Source: Flavobacterium tibetense
GTDB lineage: Bacteria; Bacteroidota; Bacteroidia; Flavobacteriales; Flavobacteriaceae
Assembly (NCBI RefSeq): GCF_003293845.1
Contig: NZ_QLST01000001.1
Span: forward strand, 248,001-312,000
Direction: 5' to 3'
Length of the DNA: 64,000 nt
Below the pieces are notes generated by a model. That model saw only the letters and a list, made by a program, of their open reading frames with translations. It had not been told where the DNA came from and searched no databases. Below, in pieces: positions 25,819 to 34,180 of this stretch (position 1 is the stretch's first letter; every line of letters starts with the position of its first letter). Made by a program: the position numbers and the translations under genes.

Positions 25819-26223
25819 TTATAAAATTTCGTTTATTTTTTTATATACATTTTCAATTCTTTCGTTATCTACTTCTCCATCATGATTATTATCACCATAT
25901 TCAAGTCCTACTTCTATGTAGTTTTTTAATAGTTTCCTTTCAGCAGAGTTTAGATTTCTTGTAAGCTCAATGAATTTTTGTTCACCAATTCTATTTATAA
26001 TTTGAGTAAGTACAAAACCTAAGTCATATGATGATTCACCATCAACTTTATCAGTCAGTTTGATAAAATCTTTTAATGTATTTTGTTCATACTTTAGTGA
26101 TGATTTTATCACATTTCTAACTTTTCTGTCTAAAAAATCTTCTCTAATTTGGATAGAATATGGTATTTTAATTCCTTCATACTCTTTAACAGACAACCTA
26201 AAATAATTGTTGTCAAACAACAA
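25819..26223 (-). CDS. Hypothetical protein, 134 aa
   Basis: Soluble, helix-rich protein with no signal peptide and no family I recognise. A C-terminal stretch YGDNNHDGEVDNE looks like one EF-hand calcium loop (DNNHDGEVDNE), but only one is present, so calcium binding is uncertain. It is AT-rich and stands alone between the DUF5686 gene and frr, with no visible promoter match; possibly accessory. Confidence 0.55.
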   Translation of the reverse strand: MLFDNNYFRLSVKEYEGIKIPYSIQIREDFLDRKVRNVIKSSLKYEQNTLKDFIKLTDKVDGESSYDLGFVLTQIINRIGEQKFIELTRNLNSAERKLLKNYIEVGLEYGDNNHDGEVDNERIENVYKKINEIL

Positions 26224-26435
26224 AAAATTAAAATTTTTATATGCATTTTTTCTATAATTTCACTTAACTTAAAATATGTCTTTTAAAAATCAAGCGCATC
26301 CACCCATTTTAGGTATACATTTAACAAACACCAACTCTATCTTTCTCAAAAATAACAAAAATCATTCAAACCCTTAAAATTTAATTCCCCTTAATTTCTT
26401 AATGGTTCAAAAAACCTTCAAAAAATTCCAAAAAA

Positions 26436-26458
26436 AATCCCGAAAAACATTCGGGATT
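26436..26458 (-). terminator. Terminator of frr
   Basis: Stem AATCCCGAA (26436-26444) and TTCGGGATT (26450-26458) with a 5-base loop; on the minus strand it is followed by a T-run (A-run at 26431-26437 on +). Confidence 0.82.
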
Positions 26459-26463
26459 AGAAC

Positions 26464-27027
26464 TTATACTTTCATGATTTCCGCTTCTTTAACAGCTAAA
26501 ATTTCATCAATTTTTTTGATAAAAGCATCCGTTAATTTTTGGATATCATCTTCTGCTTTTTTGCAAATGTCTTCAGCAGTTCCGTTTTTTTCTTCTTTTT
26601 TAATGTCTGTATTAGCGTCTTTTCTGTGGTTTCTAATACCAATTTTAGCATCTTCCGCTTCCGCTTTAGCTTGTTTTACTAAGTCGCGTCTTCTTTCTTC
26701 CGTTAAAGCAGGAATATTGATGATAATATTTTCACCGTTGTTCATTGGGTTTAAACCTAAATTAGCAATCATAATTGCTTTTTCAATAGGTTGTAACATG
26801 TTTTTTTCCCAAGGCGTAACTGTCAATGTTCTTGCATCAGGAGCGTTAATGTTAGCAACTTGAGATAACGGTGTTTGTGAACCATAATAATCCACAAAAA
26901 CACCGCCCAACATCTGTGGCGTAGCTTTTCCAGCTCTAATGTTTAAAAATTCTTTTTCTAAATGCGCCACAGATCCTGTCATAGCTTCTTTTGCGCTGTC
27001 TAAAATAAAATTAATTTCTTCTGTCAT
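26464..27027 (-). CDS. frr: Ribosome recycling factor
   Basis: A 187-residue RRF that with EF-G splits post-termination ribosomes. Family blocks: LEKEFLNIRAGKATPQML near residues 24-41, the PW region LTVTPWEKNML, and LTEERRRDLVKQAK (about residue 109). Length matches (185 in E. coli). It lies 97 bases downstream of pyrH on the same strand, the standard pyrH-frr pair, and is followed by a terminator. Confidence 0.97.
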   Translation of the reverse strand: MTEEINFILDSAKEAMTGSVAHLEKEFLNIRAGKATPQMLGGVFVDYYGSQTPLSQVANINAPDARTLTVTPWEKNMLQPIEKAIMIANLGLNPMNNGENIIINIPALTEERRRDLVKQAKAEAEDAKIGIRNHRKDANTDIKKEEKNGTAEDICKKAEDDIQKLTDAFIKKIDEILAVKEAEIMKV

Positions 27028-27124
27028 ATCACTTTGGATTTTAGATTTTCAGATATTGGATTTTCAGAAATACCTTAAATCAATATTTTATTTATTCTAA
27101 TTTTTTTAGTCTAATCTCTATCTT

Positions 27125-27832
27125 CTAAATAGTAACAGTTGTTCCAATAGTTTCTCCTTCGCAAACTTTCAATAAATTACCATCTTTATTCATATCGAAT
27201 ACAATAATAGGTAATTTATTTTCTTGACTCAATGTGAAAGCTGTGGTGTCCATTACATTTAATCCTTTGGCTAAAACATCTTCAAACGAAATGTAATCAA
27301 ACTTCACCGCATCAGGATATTTCTCTGGATCCGCATTGTAAACTCCATCTACGCGAGTTCCTTTTAAAATTACATCAGCTCCTACCTCAATTCCTCTTAA
27401 AACGGCAGCTGTATCGGTTGTGAAATACGGATTTCCTGTTCCTGCACCAAAAATCACAATTCTACCTTTTTCTAAATGGCGTGTAGCTCTTCTTTTGATA
27501 TAAGGTTCAGCAATAGCTTCAATTTTTAAAGCAGTTTGTAAACGGGTTTGCATTCCAGCTTCTTCTAAAGCGCCTTGTAATGCCATTCCGTTAATCACTG
27601 TGGCAAGCATTCCCATATAATCACCTTGTACGCGATCCATTCCATTACTTGCTCCCGCAACTCCTCTAAAAATATTTCCACCTCCAATAACAATAGCAAT
27701 TTCTATGCCTTTATCGTGAATTTGTTTAATTTCTTGCGCATATTCGGCTAAGCGTTTTGGGTCAATTCCGTATTGTCTATCGCCCATTAAAGCTTCACCA
27801 CTTAATTTTAAAAGAATTCTATTGTATTTCAT
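27125..27832 (-). CDS. pyrH: UMP kinase
   Basis: Hexameric bacterial UMP kinase (235 aa) of the amino-acid kinase fold that makes UDP from UMP. Visible are the N-terminal KLSGEAL (phosphate loop, about residue 8), [10 protein letters not shown], the family block [17 protein letters not shown] (about residue 130) and [15 protein letters not shown]. It precedes frr on the same strand. A -7 element at 27942-27949 would give a leader of about 105 bases. Confidence 0.97.
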   Translation of the reverse strand: MKYNRILLKLSGEALMGDRQYGIDPKRLAEYAQEIKQIHDKGIEIAIVIGGGNIFRGVAGASNGMDRVQGDYMGMLATVINGMALQGALEEAGMQTRLQTALKIEAIAEPYIKRRATRHLEKGRIVIFGAGTGNPYFTTDTAAVLRGIEVGADVILKGTRVDGVYNADPEKYPDAVKFDYISFEDVLAKGLNVMDTTAFTLSQENKLPIIVFDMNKDGNLLKVCEGETIGTTVTI

Positions 27833-27941
27833 TCCGGTTTATTTTTTTTTTTTGAAAAAGGAGTCATGCTGTCGCAAGCTCAAGTCATTTGTTGTGTTTT
27901 TTTGTATGAGCAAGTTGCTACTTTTTTATACAATTTCGATG

Positions 27942-27949
27942 CAAATATA
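27942..27949 (-). promoter_or_regulatory. -7 promoter element of pyrH-frr
   Basis: TATATTTG on the minus strand, about 110 bases upstream of the pyrH ATG; a poly-A/T tract near 27842-27853 lies in the leader. Confidence 0.5.
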
Positions 27950-27987
27950 GTTAAAACGCTTTTTTCTGAAAATAATGTTGGGTAAAA

Positions 27988-28776
27988 TTATAAATTCCAA
28001 TTTTCATGCGAGCGTTTGGCTTCTAGATAACCAATTTCAAATAAGACATCCATCTTGGATTTGTTGGTTTCAAATGTACTATAATCGGCTAGTTCTTTAG
28101 GTTCAATTACCCAATCACATAAGCTGAATTTTTGGTAATTGTAATTGGCATACAACAAATCAAAAGCTCTGCTAGTAACTGATTTTATCGATTTTAAGTC
28201 GTGTGCTTCTATATTCTGAATGGGGCTCACATAAATACCAATCATAGTATCGCATCTGCCTTGTAATAAATCCGTTGGGAAATGATTCAAAATGCCACCA
28301 TCGCTATATAATTTTCCATTAATTTCATAAGGTGATAGCATTCCTGGAAACGAAGAGGAAGCCAAAATAGCATCAGAAAGTTTAGTCTCATTGCCAAAAA
28401 CTTTTAGTTTACCTTTCACTAAATCGGTTGCTGTGATGTGAACTGGGATTTTTAAATCGCCTATTTTAGTTTCTTTTAAAATCGATTCAAAGTCTTTCTT
28501 GAAGGATTCCGAATCAATAATTCCCGCTTTTTTGAACGTGAAATGCTTCCAATGAAAAAAGTAAATCGACTTAAAAAATTCCAAAATTTCTTCTGGTGAT
28601 TTTCCAAAAGCATACAATCCGCCTACGATTGCACCAGCACTTGTTCCTGCCACGCAACAAGCTTCAATCCCTTTTTCAGATAAAAATTGAAGCGCTCCAG
28701 CTTGCGCAATGCCTTTAGAGCCACCGCCAGAAAGCACAATTCCAATTGATTTTGATGCTAAATCCATTTGTAACAT
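27988..28776 (-). CDS. Patatin-like phospholipase
   Basis: A 262-residue acyl hydrolase with the patatin Ser-Asp dyad: oxyanion loop SGGGSKG (about residues 16-22), nucleophile in GTSAG (about residues 43-47), and the catalytic Asp in SDGGILNHFP (about residue 155). No signal peptide, so likely cytoplasmic or peripheral, similar to RssA/YjjU-type proteins. ATG at 28767 (MDLASKS) is an alternative start three codons downstream. It is divergent from the thioredoxin-like gene. Confidence 0.9.
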   Translation of the reverse strand: MLQMDLASKSIGIVLSGGGSKGIAQAGALQFLSEKGIEACCVAGTSAGAIVGGLYAFGKSPEEILEFFKSIYFFHWKHFTFKKAGIIDSESFKKDFESILKETKIGDLKIPVHITATDLVKGKLKVFGNETKLSDAILASSSFPGMLSPYEINGKLYSDGGILNHFPTDLLQGRCDTMIGIYVSPIQNIEAHDLKSIKSVTSRAFDLLYANYNYQKFSLCDWVIEPKELADYSTFETNKSKMDVLFEIGYLEAKRSHENWNL

Positions 28777-28805
28777 TTCTTACATTTTAATTTCAAAAAT
28801 AGCAT

Positions 28806-28813
28806 TAAATTTG
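28806..28813 (+). promoter_or_regulatory. -7 promoter element of the thioredoxin-like gene
   Basis: TAAATTTG matches TAnnTTTG, 19 bases before the ATG at 28832; supports that start over the longer upstream frame. Confidence 0.55.
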
Positions 28814-28831
28814 TCAAAAAAAGTTAAGAAG

Positions 28832-29437
28832 ATGATAAATGCAATAAAACAAGCTTTAGCCAATGGCTTTTCTTATGAAAATTACCGCAAACACGTTACG
28901 GAATTAATCACTAAAGGTTTGTCAACGGGTCATACGCAATCGGAAGATTTATTGAAATATTCCGAATTGAATGAATCCCGCATGAACCGATTAGAAAAAA
29001 CGATTCAAGTTACGGATGAAGTGAAAGCTAAATTAGAAAACTTAGATAAAAAATACATTTGGTTGGTATTAAGTGAAGGTTGGTGTGGCGATGCAGCCCA
29101 AATTCTTCCTGTAATTCACAAAATGGCTGAAGTAGCAGAAAATGTGGAGTTAAAAATTGCTTTACGTGATGACAATGATACTTTAATGCAACATTTCTTA
29201 ACCAATGGAGGAAAAGCAATACCAAAATTAATCGTTTTAGATGCTGAAACTTTAGAAGTTGTAGCCGATTGGGGTCCAAGACCAACAGGAGCCAAACAAT
29301 TGATATTAGATTACAAAGCCGCTCACGGAGTGGTAGACGAACCAGCTAAAATTACATTACAAAAATGGTATTTGAACGATAAAGGAATTTCCATTCAGAA
29401 TGAAATTGTGGAAATGCATGAACGTGTTTTAAGTTAA
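28832..29437 (+). CDS. Thioredoxin family protein with single active-site cysteine
   Basis: A 201-residue cytoplasmic protein with a thioredoxin fold from about residue 65. The redox site reads SEGWCGDAAQILP: the first Cys is kept, but the second of the CxxC is Ala (CGDA), so it cannot resolve a disulfide by itself. The cis-Pro region is AIPKLIVLD. Start placed at the ATG at 28832 (MINAIKQAL), supported by the -7 element at 28806-28813; a longer frame overlaps the patatin gene on the other strand. Likely a peroxiredoxin/thiol-transfer-type or structural protein. Confidence 0.88.
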   Translation: MINAIKQALANGFSYENYRKHVTELITKGLSTGHTQSEDLLKYSELNESRMNRLEKTIQVTDEVKAKLENLDKKYIWLVLSEGWCGDAAQILPVIHKMAEVAENVELKIALRDDNDTLMQHFLTNGGKAIPKLIVLDAETLEVVADWGPRPTGAKQLILDYKAAHGVVDEPAKITLQKWYLNDKGISIQNEIVEMHERVLS

Positions 29438-29444
29438 TTTTTCA

Positions 29445-29569
29445 GGAACATAGATAGAAGAAATTTAAAAAATTAAAATAATCTTTCCGCTATTAGCTAA
29501 ATAAAATTCTAGAAAAAACACAGATTAAAAAATTTTAAAAATTGCCTAAATTTCTTCAATCTGTGTTCC
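29445..29569. repeat. 125-bp element bounded by 23-bp imperfect inverted repeats
   Basis: 29445-29467 (GGAACATAGAT...) pairs with 29547-29569, whose reverse complement is GGAACACAGATT... with two mismatches over 23 bases. The centre also contains ACACAGATTAAAA. Non-coding, AT-rich, possibly a MITE-like remnant. Confidence 0.65.
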
Positions 29570-29623
29570 TAGTCTTTTTTTAGACTTTTGAGTTTGGAAT
29601 TTGGGATTTTTATATTGGGATTT

Positions 29624-30241
29624 TTATTCAATGGTTCCAATAATCCTCAACTTATCAGAAGTAGAAATACCACCAGGATTACAACCCAATTGTCCTTCAG
29701 GAATTTCCATGTTTAATTTTTGGTAATAGTCAGCCCAAACTTCAAAATACGCATTGGATTTTGGTGATTTGAAAGTCATTGGGAATAAATCAAACAACGG
29801 CTTTTTGTACGCATGAAGAAACGCGTCATAAATTAATTCCGAGCAATAGTATTTGCCGTTATCATATAGATATTCATCGTCATAAGGAACGCCAACTTGC
29901 TGTAACGAAAACGCAACAGCTTTTGGAATATATTTTCGGTATTTTCTCTTTAGTCTTCCAATGTACATCGGTTCATTGGTATAGGTTTTGAAGGTTTCGT
30001 AAGGCGTAATTTTTACGGCTTCACCAGCAGCTTCAATGACAAAAATCGAATCATTTATAATATAAACCATTCCCAAATGACTGAAATCTTTTCCTTGATA
30101 GCCTTCGGTAACTTCATTAATGGCTTCGCACAACGGACCGCAATTCATCGATTGAAACAATAAATCGCCAGTTTTTAGTTTCACGTTTTGGGAGAAACTT
30201 AAGAGCGAAATGAATAATAATGCAATTGTTGTTGTTTTCAT
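29624..30241 (-). CDS. YiiX/YebB-like permuted papain-fold hydrolase (C92 family)
   Basis: A 205-residue exported protein: signal peptide to about FSQNV (residue 19), then LKTGDLLFQ, the catalytic His in SHLGMVYI (about residue 56), and the catalytic Cys in YYCSELIYDAF (about residue 132). This permuted NlpC/P60 layout (His before Cys) marks the YaeF/YiiX amidase group, predicted to act on peptidoglycan-like or lipid amide bonds. It lies 1 base before the next gene on the same strand, so the two are co-transcribed. Confidence 0.85.
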   Translation of the reverse strand: MKTTTIALLFISLLSFSQNVKLKTGDLLFQSMNCGPLCEAINEVTEGYQGKDFSHLGMVYIINDSIFVIEAAGEAVKITPYETFKTYTNEPMYIGRLKRKYRKYIPKAVAFSLQQVGVPYDDEYLYDNGKYYCSELIYDAFLHAYKKPLFDLFPMTFKSPKSNAYFEVWADYYQKLNMEIPEGQLGCNPGGISTSDKLRIIGTIE

Positions 30242-30242
30242 T

Positions 30243-30803
30243 TTAAAAAGATACTAAAGCAAATCCAATACTTATACTTCCTTGACTATTGTCGTTTAAC
30301 CGAATGCCATAAGACACAATTTCTAAAAATAGTTGCAATTCGGATGCTTCTAAATTCAATTTTACTCTTTTGAAAGTTCCCGACAAATCGCCTCTTCCAA
30401 TAGCGAAAGCGTGACCTAGCCCAACATCAATTCCAATGCGCGTTTCTTCCCCTACTTTTGGCATGATTCGTAAGTTGGAAAAAACAGGAGCTACTACTAA
30501 TTTTTCTGAAAGTTTCATGCCAATTCCAGTATTGGCACTAATTCCTAACCATTGGTTGAAATGAATTCCGTAGCCAAAATTACTGTTCACACCATCAGGA
30601 AGAAACCAGCTGTCATTAGTGTTTCCATCAGGAAATACTTCGCCACGGTTTTTGTTTCCTTGCAACGGTAACGAAATTTCAAATTGAGTAAACGTGATTT
30701 TTTTGTTTGTTGGAAAATCATTTGAATCATTTAATGTAATCTCAACTTGAGCAAATGATACATTGAAAAGGAATAGGATGAAAAGCGAGAATATATTTTT
30801 CAA
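30243..30803 (-). CDS. Hypothetical secreted/outer-membrane protein, 186 aa
   Basis: Signal peptide (MKNIFSLFILFLFNVSFAQ, cleavage near residue 19) followed by glycine/aromatic strands (NFGYGIHFNQWLGISANTG, GIDVGLGHAFAIGRG) and the terminal strand ISIGFALVSF, suggesting a small barrel or beta-sandwich. No family recognised. It immediately precedes the C92 hydrolase gene on the same strand (1-base gap) and is preceded by a toxin gene 5 bases away. Confidence 0.7.
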   Translation of the reverse strand: MKNIFSLFILFLFNVSFAQVEITLNDSNDFPTNKKITFTQFEISLPLQGNKNRGEVFPDGNTNDSWFLPDGVNSNFGYGIHFNQWLGISANTGIGMKLSEKLVVAPVFSNLRIMPKVGEETRIGIDVGLGHAFAIGRGDLSGTFKRVKLNLEASELQLFLEIVSYGIRLNDNSQGSISIGFALVSF

Positions 30804-30808
30804 GTGGA

Positions 30809-31144
30809 TTATATTTTAATTTTTCTAATAGTTTTAATGTGTTTAGGCGAATGGCTTCCGTGAAAAGCTCTTAAAACTTCAATTCTATTGGCGCGAATTC
30901 TGTAAATAATCAAATACGAACCTAGAATAATGTTGCGATACATTTTAGTTTTGGTTTCCAAATGGCGACATTCAGGATGAAGAAGGTATTCGGTTTCGAG
31001 TTTTTCGATGTATTTATATATTTCAGAAATGAATTCAGAGGCTAACCTTTCGCCAAATTCAGCTAAACCGTATTCATAAATATCAATCAAATCAAAATTA
31101 TCAAACGGATAGGAAGTAACTACTTCTTTCTTTCTGATTTCCAT
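30809..31144 (-). CDS. RelE/ParE family toxin
   Basis: A 111-residue member of the RelE/ParE superfamily. Visible are the N-terminal helices DLIDIYEYGLAEFGERLASEF, then HPECRHLETKTKMYRNIIL and the final strand YLIIYRIRANRIEVLRAFHG typical of ParE (YRI...IEVLRVFH). ParE types inhibit gyrase; RelE types cleave mRNA. The Arg/His signature fits ParE better, but the target is not decidable. The gene's first eight codons overlap the end of a small upstream antitoxin gene at 31120-31284. Confidence 0.85.
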   Translation of the reverse strand: MEIRKKEVVTSYPFDNFDLIDIYEYGLAEFGERLASEFISEIYKYIEKLETEYLLHPECRHLETKTKMYRNIILGSYLIIYRIRANRIEVLRAFHGSHSPKHIKTIRKIKI

Positions 31145-31284
31145 TTTTCAAATTTCTCTTTAGATTCTTCAACAGTTAAAAACGGACCATTTTCCGCTTC
31201 TTTGATCAAGTCAGCGAATGCTTTTTGAGACATGGGTTTGCCTGGAATGGCTAAGTTTTTATTTTTTTTATCTGCAGTTTTCAT
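31120..31284 (-). CDS. Antitoxin partner of the RelE/ParE toxin (54 aa)
   Basis: Translated from the minus strand from the ATG at 31284. It encodes a 54-residue protein beginning MKTADKKNKNLAIPGKPMSQ, followed by a charged amphipathic C-terminal region (VEESKEKFEKWKSERKK). The PGKPMS...FADLIKEAE segment resembles small antitoxins of RelE/ParE pairs. The stop TAG lies at 31120, inside the toxin gene, so the two overlap by 25 bases and are translationally coupled. The frame is too short for a 60-residue cut-off. Confidence 0.75.
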   Translation of the reverse strand: MKTADKKNKNLAIPGKPMSQKAFADLIKEAENGPFLTVEESKEKFEKWKSERKK

Positions 31285-31352
31285 TGGAAAAGAAATTTAT
31301 GCTACGTAAAAATAAGAAATAATTTGGTTCTAAACTTCAGATTCAGACTATT

Positions 31353-32042
31353 TTAACTTAGTGTTTCTTCAAAATCTTCAGGAGAAATTCCGTTTTCAAC
31401 TGAATAATCACCAATTTTTGTGCGTCGAAGCGCTGTTAAATGTCCGCCTGATTGTAATGCCAAACCAAAATCATATGCCAAAGAACGAATGTAAGTTCCT
31501 TTACTGCATTTCACTCTAAAATGGATTTCTGGCAAAGCAATTCTGGTAATTTCAAATTCGTATATGGTAGTTTTTCTAGATTGAATTTCTACTTCTTCGC
31601 CAGCTCTTGCGTGTTCGTACAAACGTTTTCCGTCTTTTTTGATAGCTGAAAAAACAGGTGGTTTTTGGTCGATTTCTCCGGTAAATTGCGTTGTGGTTTC
31701 TAAAATCAATTCATCAGAAATATGTTCTGTTGGAAAAGTAGCGTCAATTTCGGTTTCTAAATCGTAAGATGGTGTTGTAGCTCCAACGAAAATGGTTCCC
31801 GTGTATTCTTTTTCTTGTGCTTGAATTTCGGTGATTTTCTTGGTGAATTTCCCCGTGCAAATGATCAATAAACCAGTGGCTAAAGGATCTAAAGTTCCAG
31901 CGTGACCAATTTTGAATTTCTTGGGTAAATCGTATTTGCGTTTTAAAATGTATTTCAATTTATTCACCGCTTGAAACGACGACCATGTCAACGGTTTGTC
32001 AATTAAAAGTACTTTTCCAGCTAAAATTTCTTCACTTGTCAT
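31353..32042 (-). CDS. truB: tRNA pseudouridine(55) synthase
   Basis: TruB (229 aa) makes pseudouridine 55 in the T-loop of tRNAs. Catalytic Asp is in GHAGTLDPLATGLL (about residues 47-60). Other blocks: VLLIDKPLTWSSFQAVNKLK at the start and KCSKGTYIRSLAYDFG (about residue 185). Last gene of the ftsX-DUF3098-uppP-truB block, beginning 3 bases after uppP ends. It is shorter than E. coli TruB (314), lacking the C-terminal PUA extension, as is usual for this phylum. Confidence 0.96.
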   Translation of the reverse strand: MTSEEILAGKVLLIDKPLTWSSFQAVNKLKYILKRKYDLPKKFKIGHAGTLDPLATGLLIICTGKFTKKITEIQAQEKEYTGTIFVGATTPSYDLETEIDATFPTEHISDELILETTTQFTGEIDQKPPVFSAIKKDGKRLYEHARAGEEVEIQSRKTTIYEFEITRIALPEIHFRVKCSKGTYIRSLAYDFGLALQSGGHLTALRRTKIGDYSVENGISPEDFEETLS

Positions 32043-32045
32043 GTT

Positions 32046-32840
32046 TTAAAGAGCTAAACCGATGATTATTGCTGCTAGACCTACAACCAAGCAATAAATA
32101 GAAAAATATTTTAGTTTACTGTTTCTAACCAATTTAACCATCCAGCTGCAAGCAAACAAACCAGCAACAAATGCGGCTAAGAATCCGGCAGATAAGTAGC
32201 TAAAACTGGATTCGTTATAAACCAATTCACCACTCATAATATCTTTGGCAATTTTACCAAAAATCAACGGAATAACCATTAAAAAAGAGAAACGAGCGGC
32301 TTTGTTTTTGTCAACACCCAATAAAACCGAAGTGGATATCGTTGCTCCCGATCGAGAAATTCCAGGAAGCATTGCAATAGCTTGGGCGATTCCAATAATG
32401 AATGCATTTTTAAAACTAACAGGTTGTAAAGTGTTTTTTGACTTGTCAGCAAAGAATAGTAAAACAGCTGTTACAATTAACATGAATCCAACAAAAATCA
32501 CATTACCATTAAAAAGTTGTTCCAATTCTCTCTCAAATAATAATCCAATAACTACTGCTGGAATCATGGAAAGAACAATCTTTAATGAAAATTGAAAAGA
32601 TTCATTCCATTTAAATTGAAACAAACCAGTAATGATTTCTATAATATCTTTTCGAAAAACGACAATAGTGCTTAATGCCGTAGCAAAGTGAACAACAACG
32701 GTGAATAATAATCCTTCTTCAGGCACTTTATCTTCACCTAATATAGCTTTTGCAAGTTCTAAATGTCCACTTGAAGAAACAGGTAAAAATTCGGTCAACC
32801 CTTGGATAATTCCTAAAAGAATAGCTTCTAAAACGCCCAT
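32046..32840 (-). CDS. uppP: Undecaprenyl-diphosphate phosphatase
   Basis: Recycles undecaprenyl diphosphate for cell-wall and envelope glycan synthesis. A 264-residue BacA-type integral membrane protein with two inverted catalytic motifs, GLTEFLPVSSSGHLEL (about residues 13-28) and LPGISRSGATIS (about residues 157-168, PGxSRSG). About eight membrane segments. It overlaps neither neighbour (3-4 base gaps), consistent with translational coupling in the ftsX-DUF3098-uppP-truB block. Confidence 0.96.
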   Translation of the reverse strand: MGVLEAILLGIIQGLTEFLPVSSSGHLELAKAILGEDKVPEEGLLFTVVVHFATALSTIVVFRKDIIEIITGLFQFKWNESFQFSLKIVLSMIPAVVIGLLFERELEQLFNGNVIFVGFMLIVTAVLLFFADKSKNTLQPVSFKNAFIIGIAQAIAMLPGISRSGATISTSVLLGVDKNKAARFSFLMVIPLIFGKIAKDIMSGELVYNESSFSYLSAGFLAAFVAGLFACSWMVKLVRNSKLKYFSIYCLVVGLAAIIIGLAL

Positions 32841-32843
32841 GAA

Positions 32844-33086
32844 TTATTTTTTCTCCTTTTTGAAAATCGAGTAAATCACTACTGCAAAACCTAAGATGAC
32901 TACAGTTGGTGCCAAACGAATGCGTCTGAAACTAAACAATTCTTCTTCATTGAATACATTTGGATCTTCACTTCCGCCACCGCTCATTAGTAAAAAACCA
33001 AGCGCAATTACAGCAATACCAATTAATAAAAAAGTATAGTTTGCTTTATTAAATAAGAATTCAGGTTTGTTGTTTTCGTTTTTCAT
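32844..33086 (-). CDS. DUF3098 family small membrane protein
   Basis: An 80-residue protein with two membrane segments (about residues 15-33 and 55-73) separated by a GGGSEDPNVFNEE loop, matching DUF3098 (PF11297-type). A longer frame from 33113 overlaps the end of ftsX, but the ATG at 33086 (MKNENNKPEFLF) gives the typical N-terminus. Conserved next to ftsX in Bacteroidetes; function not known, possibly related to the FtsX divisome/peptidoglycan module. Confidence 0.85.
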   Translation of the reverse strand: MKNENNKPEFLFNKANYTFLLIGIAVIALGFLLMSGGGSEDPNVFNEEELFSFRRIRLAPTVVILGFAVVIYSIFKKEKK

Positions 33087-33112
33087 TTTTATGTTTTTTA
33101 ATTCACTGAACA

Positions 33113-33988
33113 CTAGTATAAATCGTCTGTTCTAAGATTCAAGAAACGTTGGGTTGCAAAAAAGGTACTAATCCAAGTAATGGTAATTCCAATAGCTAAA
33201 ATTCCTCCAAAGACAATTCCAATAGAAATATAATCTTTAGCAATCCCTAAACTTGGAAAAACACCATCTACATAATGAATCATTCCTAAAAGTGCAATAA
33301 TAGCTAATACCGAACCAATTAATCCCAATTTAATGCTTCTCCAAATAAACGGTTTTCTGATGAATGATTTTGTTGCACCTACCATTTGCATCGTTTTAAT
33401 CGTAAATCGGTGCGAATAAATCGAAAGTCGAAGTGAACTATTGATTAGCAACATCGCGATTACGGCTAAAAATCCGCTGATGATTAAAATCCACATACTG
33501 ATTTTTTTGATGTTGTTGTTCACCAAATCTACCAATTGTTTGTCGTAGATGATTTCGGCAACGTATTCGTTTTTCTTGATTTCGTTTTCGAATTTTTTGA
33601 TGCTATCGGCTATTACATAATCGCCTTTTAAATGAATGTCAAACGAGTTTTGCAACGGATTGAATCCTAAAAATTCCATAAAATCCTTCCCAACAATATC
33701 TACATTGTGTTTGGCAGCGCTATCTTTATGAACGAAAGCATATTCTTTGATGAATTTTGAATTTTTCATTTGTGTATCGAAAGCATTCAAAACACTGTCT
33801 TTTGCTTCATTTTTAAAGAAAACCGTCATTGGGATATTTTCTTTAAAATCATTCGTCATTTTTTTAGAATTAATTACGAATAATCCTAAAGTTCCCAATA
33901 GGAATAAAACTAAAAAAATACTTAAAACTACCGAAAAGTAAGATGAAATTAATCTCCTTCTGTTGTAATTTTCAAATGATGATGCCAT
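33113..33988 (-). CDS. ftsX: Cell-division ABC-transporter permease FtsX
   Basis: A 291-residue permease of the FtsE-FtsX complex, which activates periplasmic peptidoglycan hydrolases at the septum. It has one N-terminal TM (about residues 16-37), a large periplasmic loop, then three TMs (about residues 165-185, 215-238, 255-277) with the KTMQMVGATKSFIRKPF hinge of FtsX. FtsE (ATPase) is not in the window. First gene of the conserved ftsX-DUF3098-uppP-truB block. Confidence 0.92.
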   Translation of the reverse strand: MASSFENYNRRRLISSYFSVVLSIFLVLFLLGTLGLFVINSKKMTNDFKENIPMTVFFKNEAKDSVLNAFDTQMKNSKFIKEYAFVHKDSAAKHNVDIVGKDFMEFLGFNPLQNSFDIHLKGDYVIADSIKKFENEIKKNEYVAEIIYDKQLVDLVNNNIKKISMWILIISGFLAVIAMLLINSSLRLSIYSHRFTIKTMQMVGATKSFIRKPFIWRSIKLGLIGSVLAIIALLGMIHYVDGVFPSLGIAKDYISIGIVFGGILAIGITITWISTFFATQRFLNLRTDDLY

Positions 33989-34076
33989 AGAATCCGAATT
34001 AAGCCGTAAAAATAGTAAACAAATTTTGTTTATATAGAATATAACTGTAAAGTTTTAACTTTAGTATTATAAAATG

Positions 34077-34084
34077 TATTTTTG
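34077..34084 (+). promoter_or_regulatory. -7 promoter element of leuS
   Basis: TATTTTTG matches TAnnTTTG. The leader to the ATG at 34181 is about 95 bases and carries tandem repeats. Confidence 0.55.
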
Positions 34085-34109
34085 CACCGAAAAAAATAGT
34101 AGTCAGTCG

Positions 34110-34175
34110 CAGTCGCAGTCATCAGTAATTCAAATTGAGGCTAAAAACTGAGACTGAAAACTGAGACTGAAAACT
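34110..34175 (+). repeat. Short tandem repeats in the leuS leader
   Basis: CAGTCG-type hexamers occur around 34112-34130 (CAGTCGCAGTCGCAGTC), and the 13-mer ACTGAGACTGAAA occurs twice without mismatch at 34147-34159 and 34160-34172, ending five bases before the start codon. Confidence 0.85.
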
Positions 34176-34180
34176 AAAAT

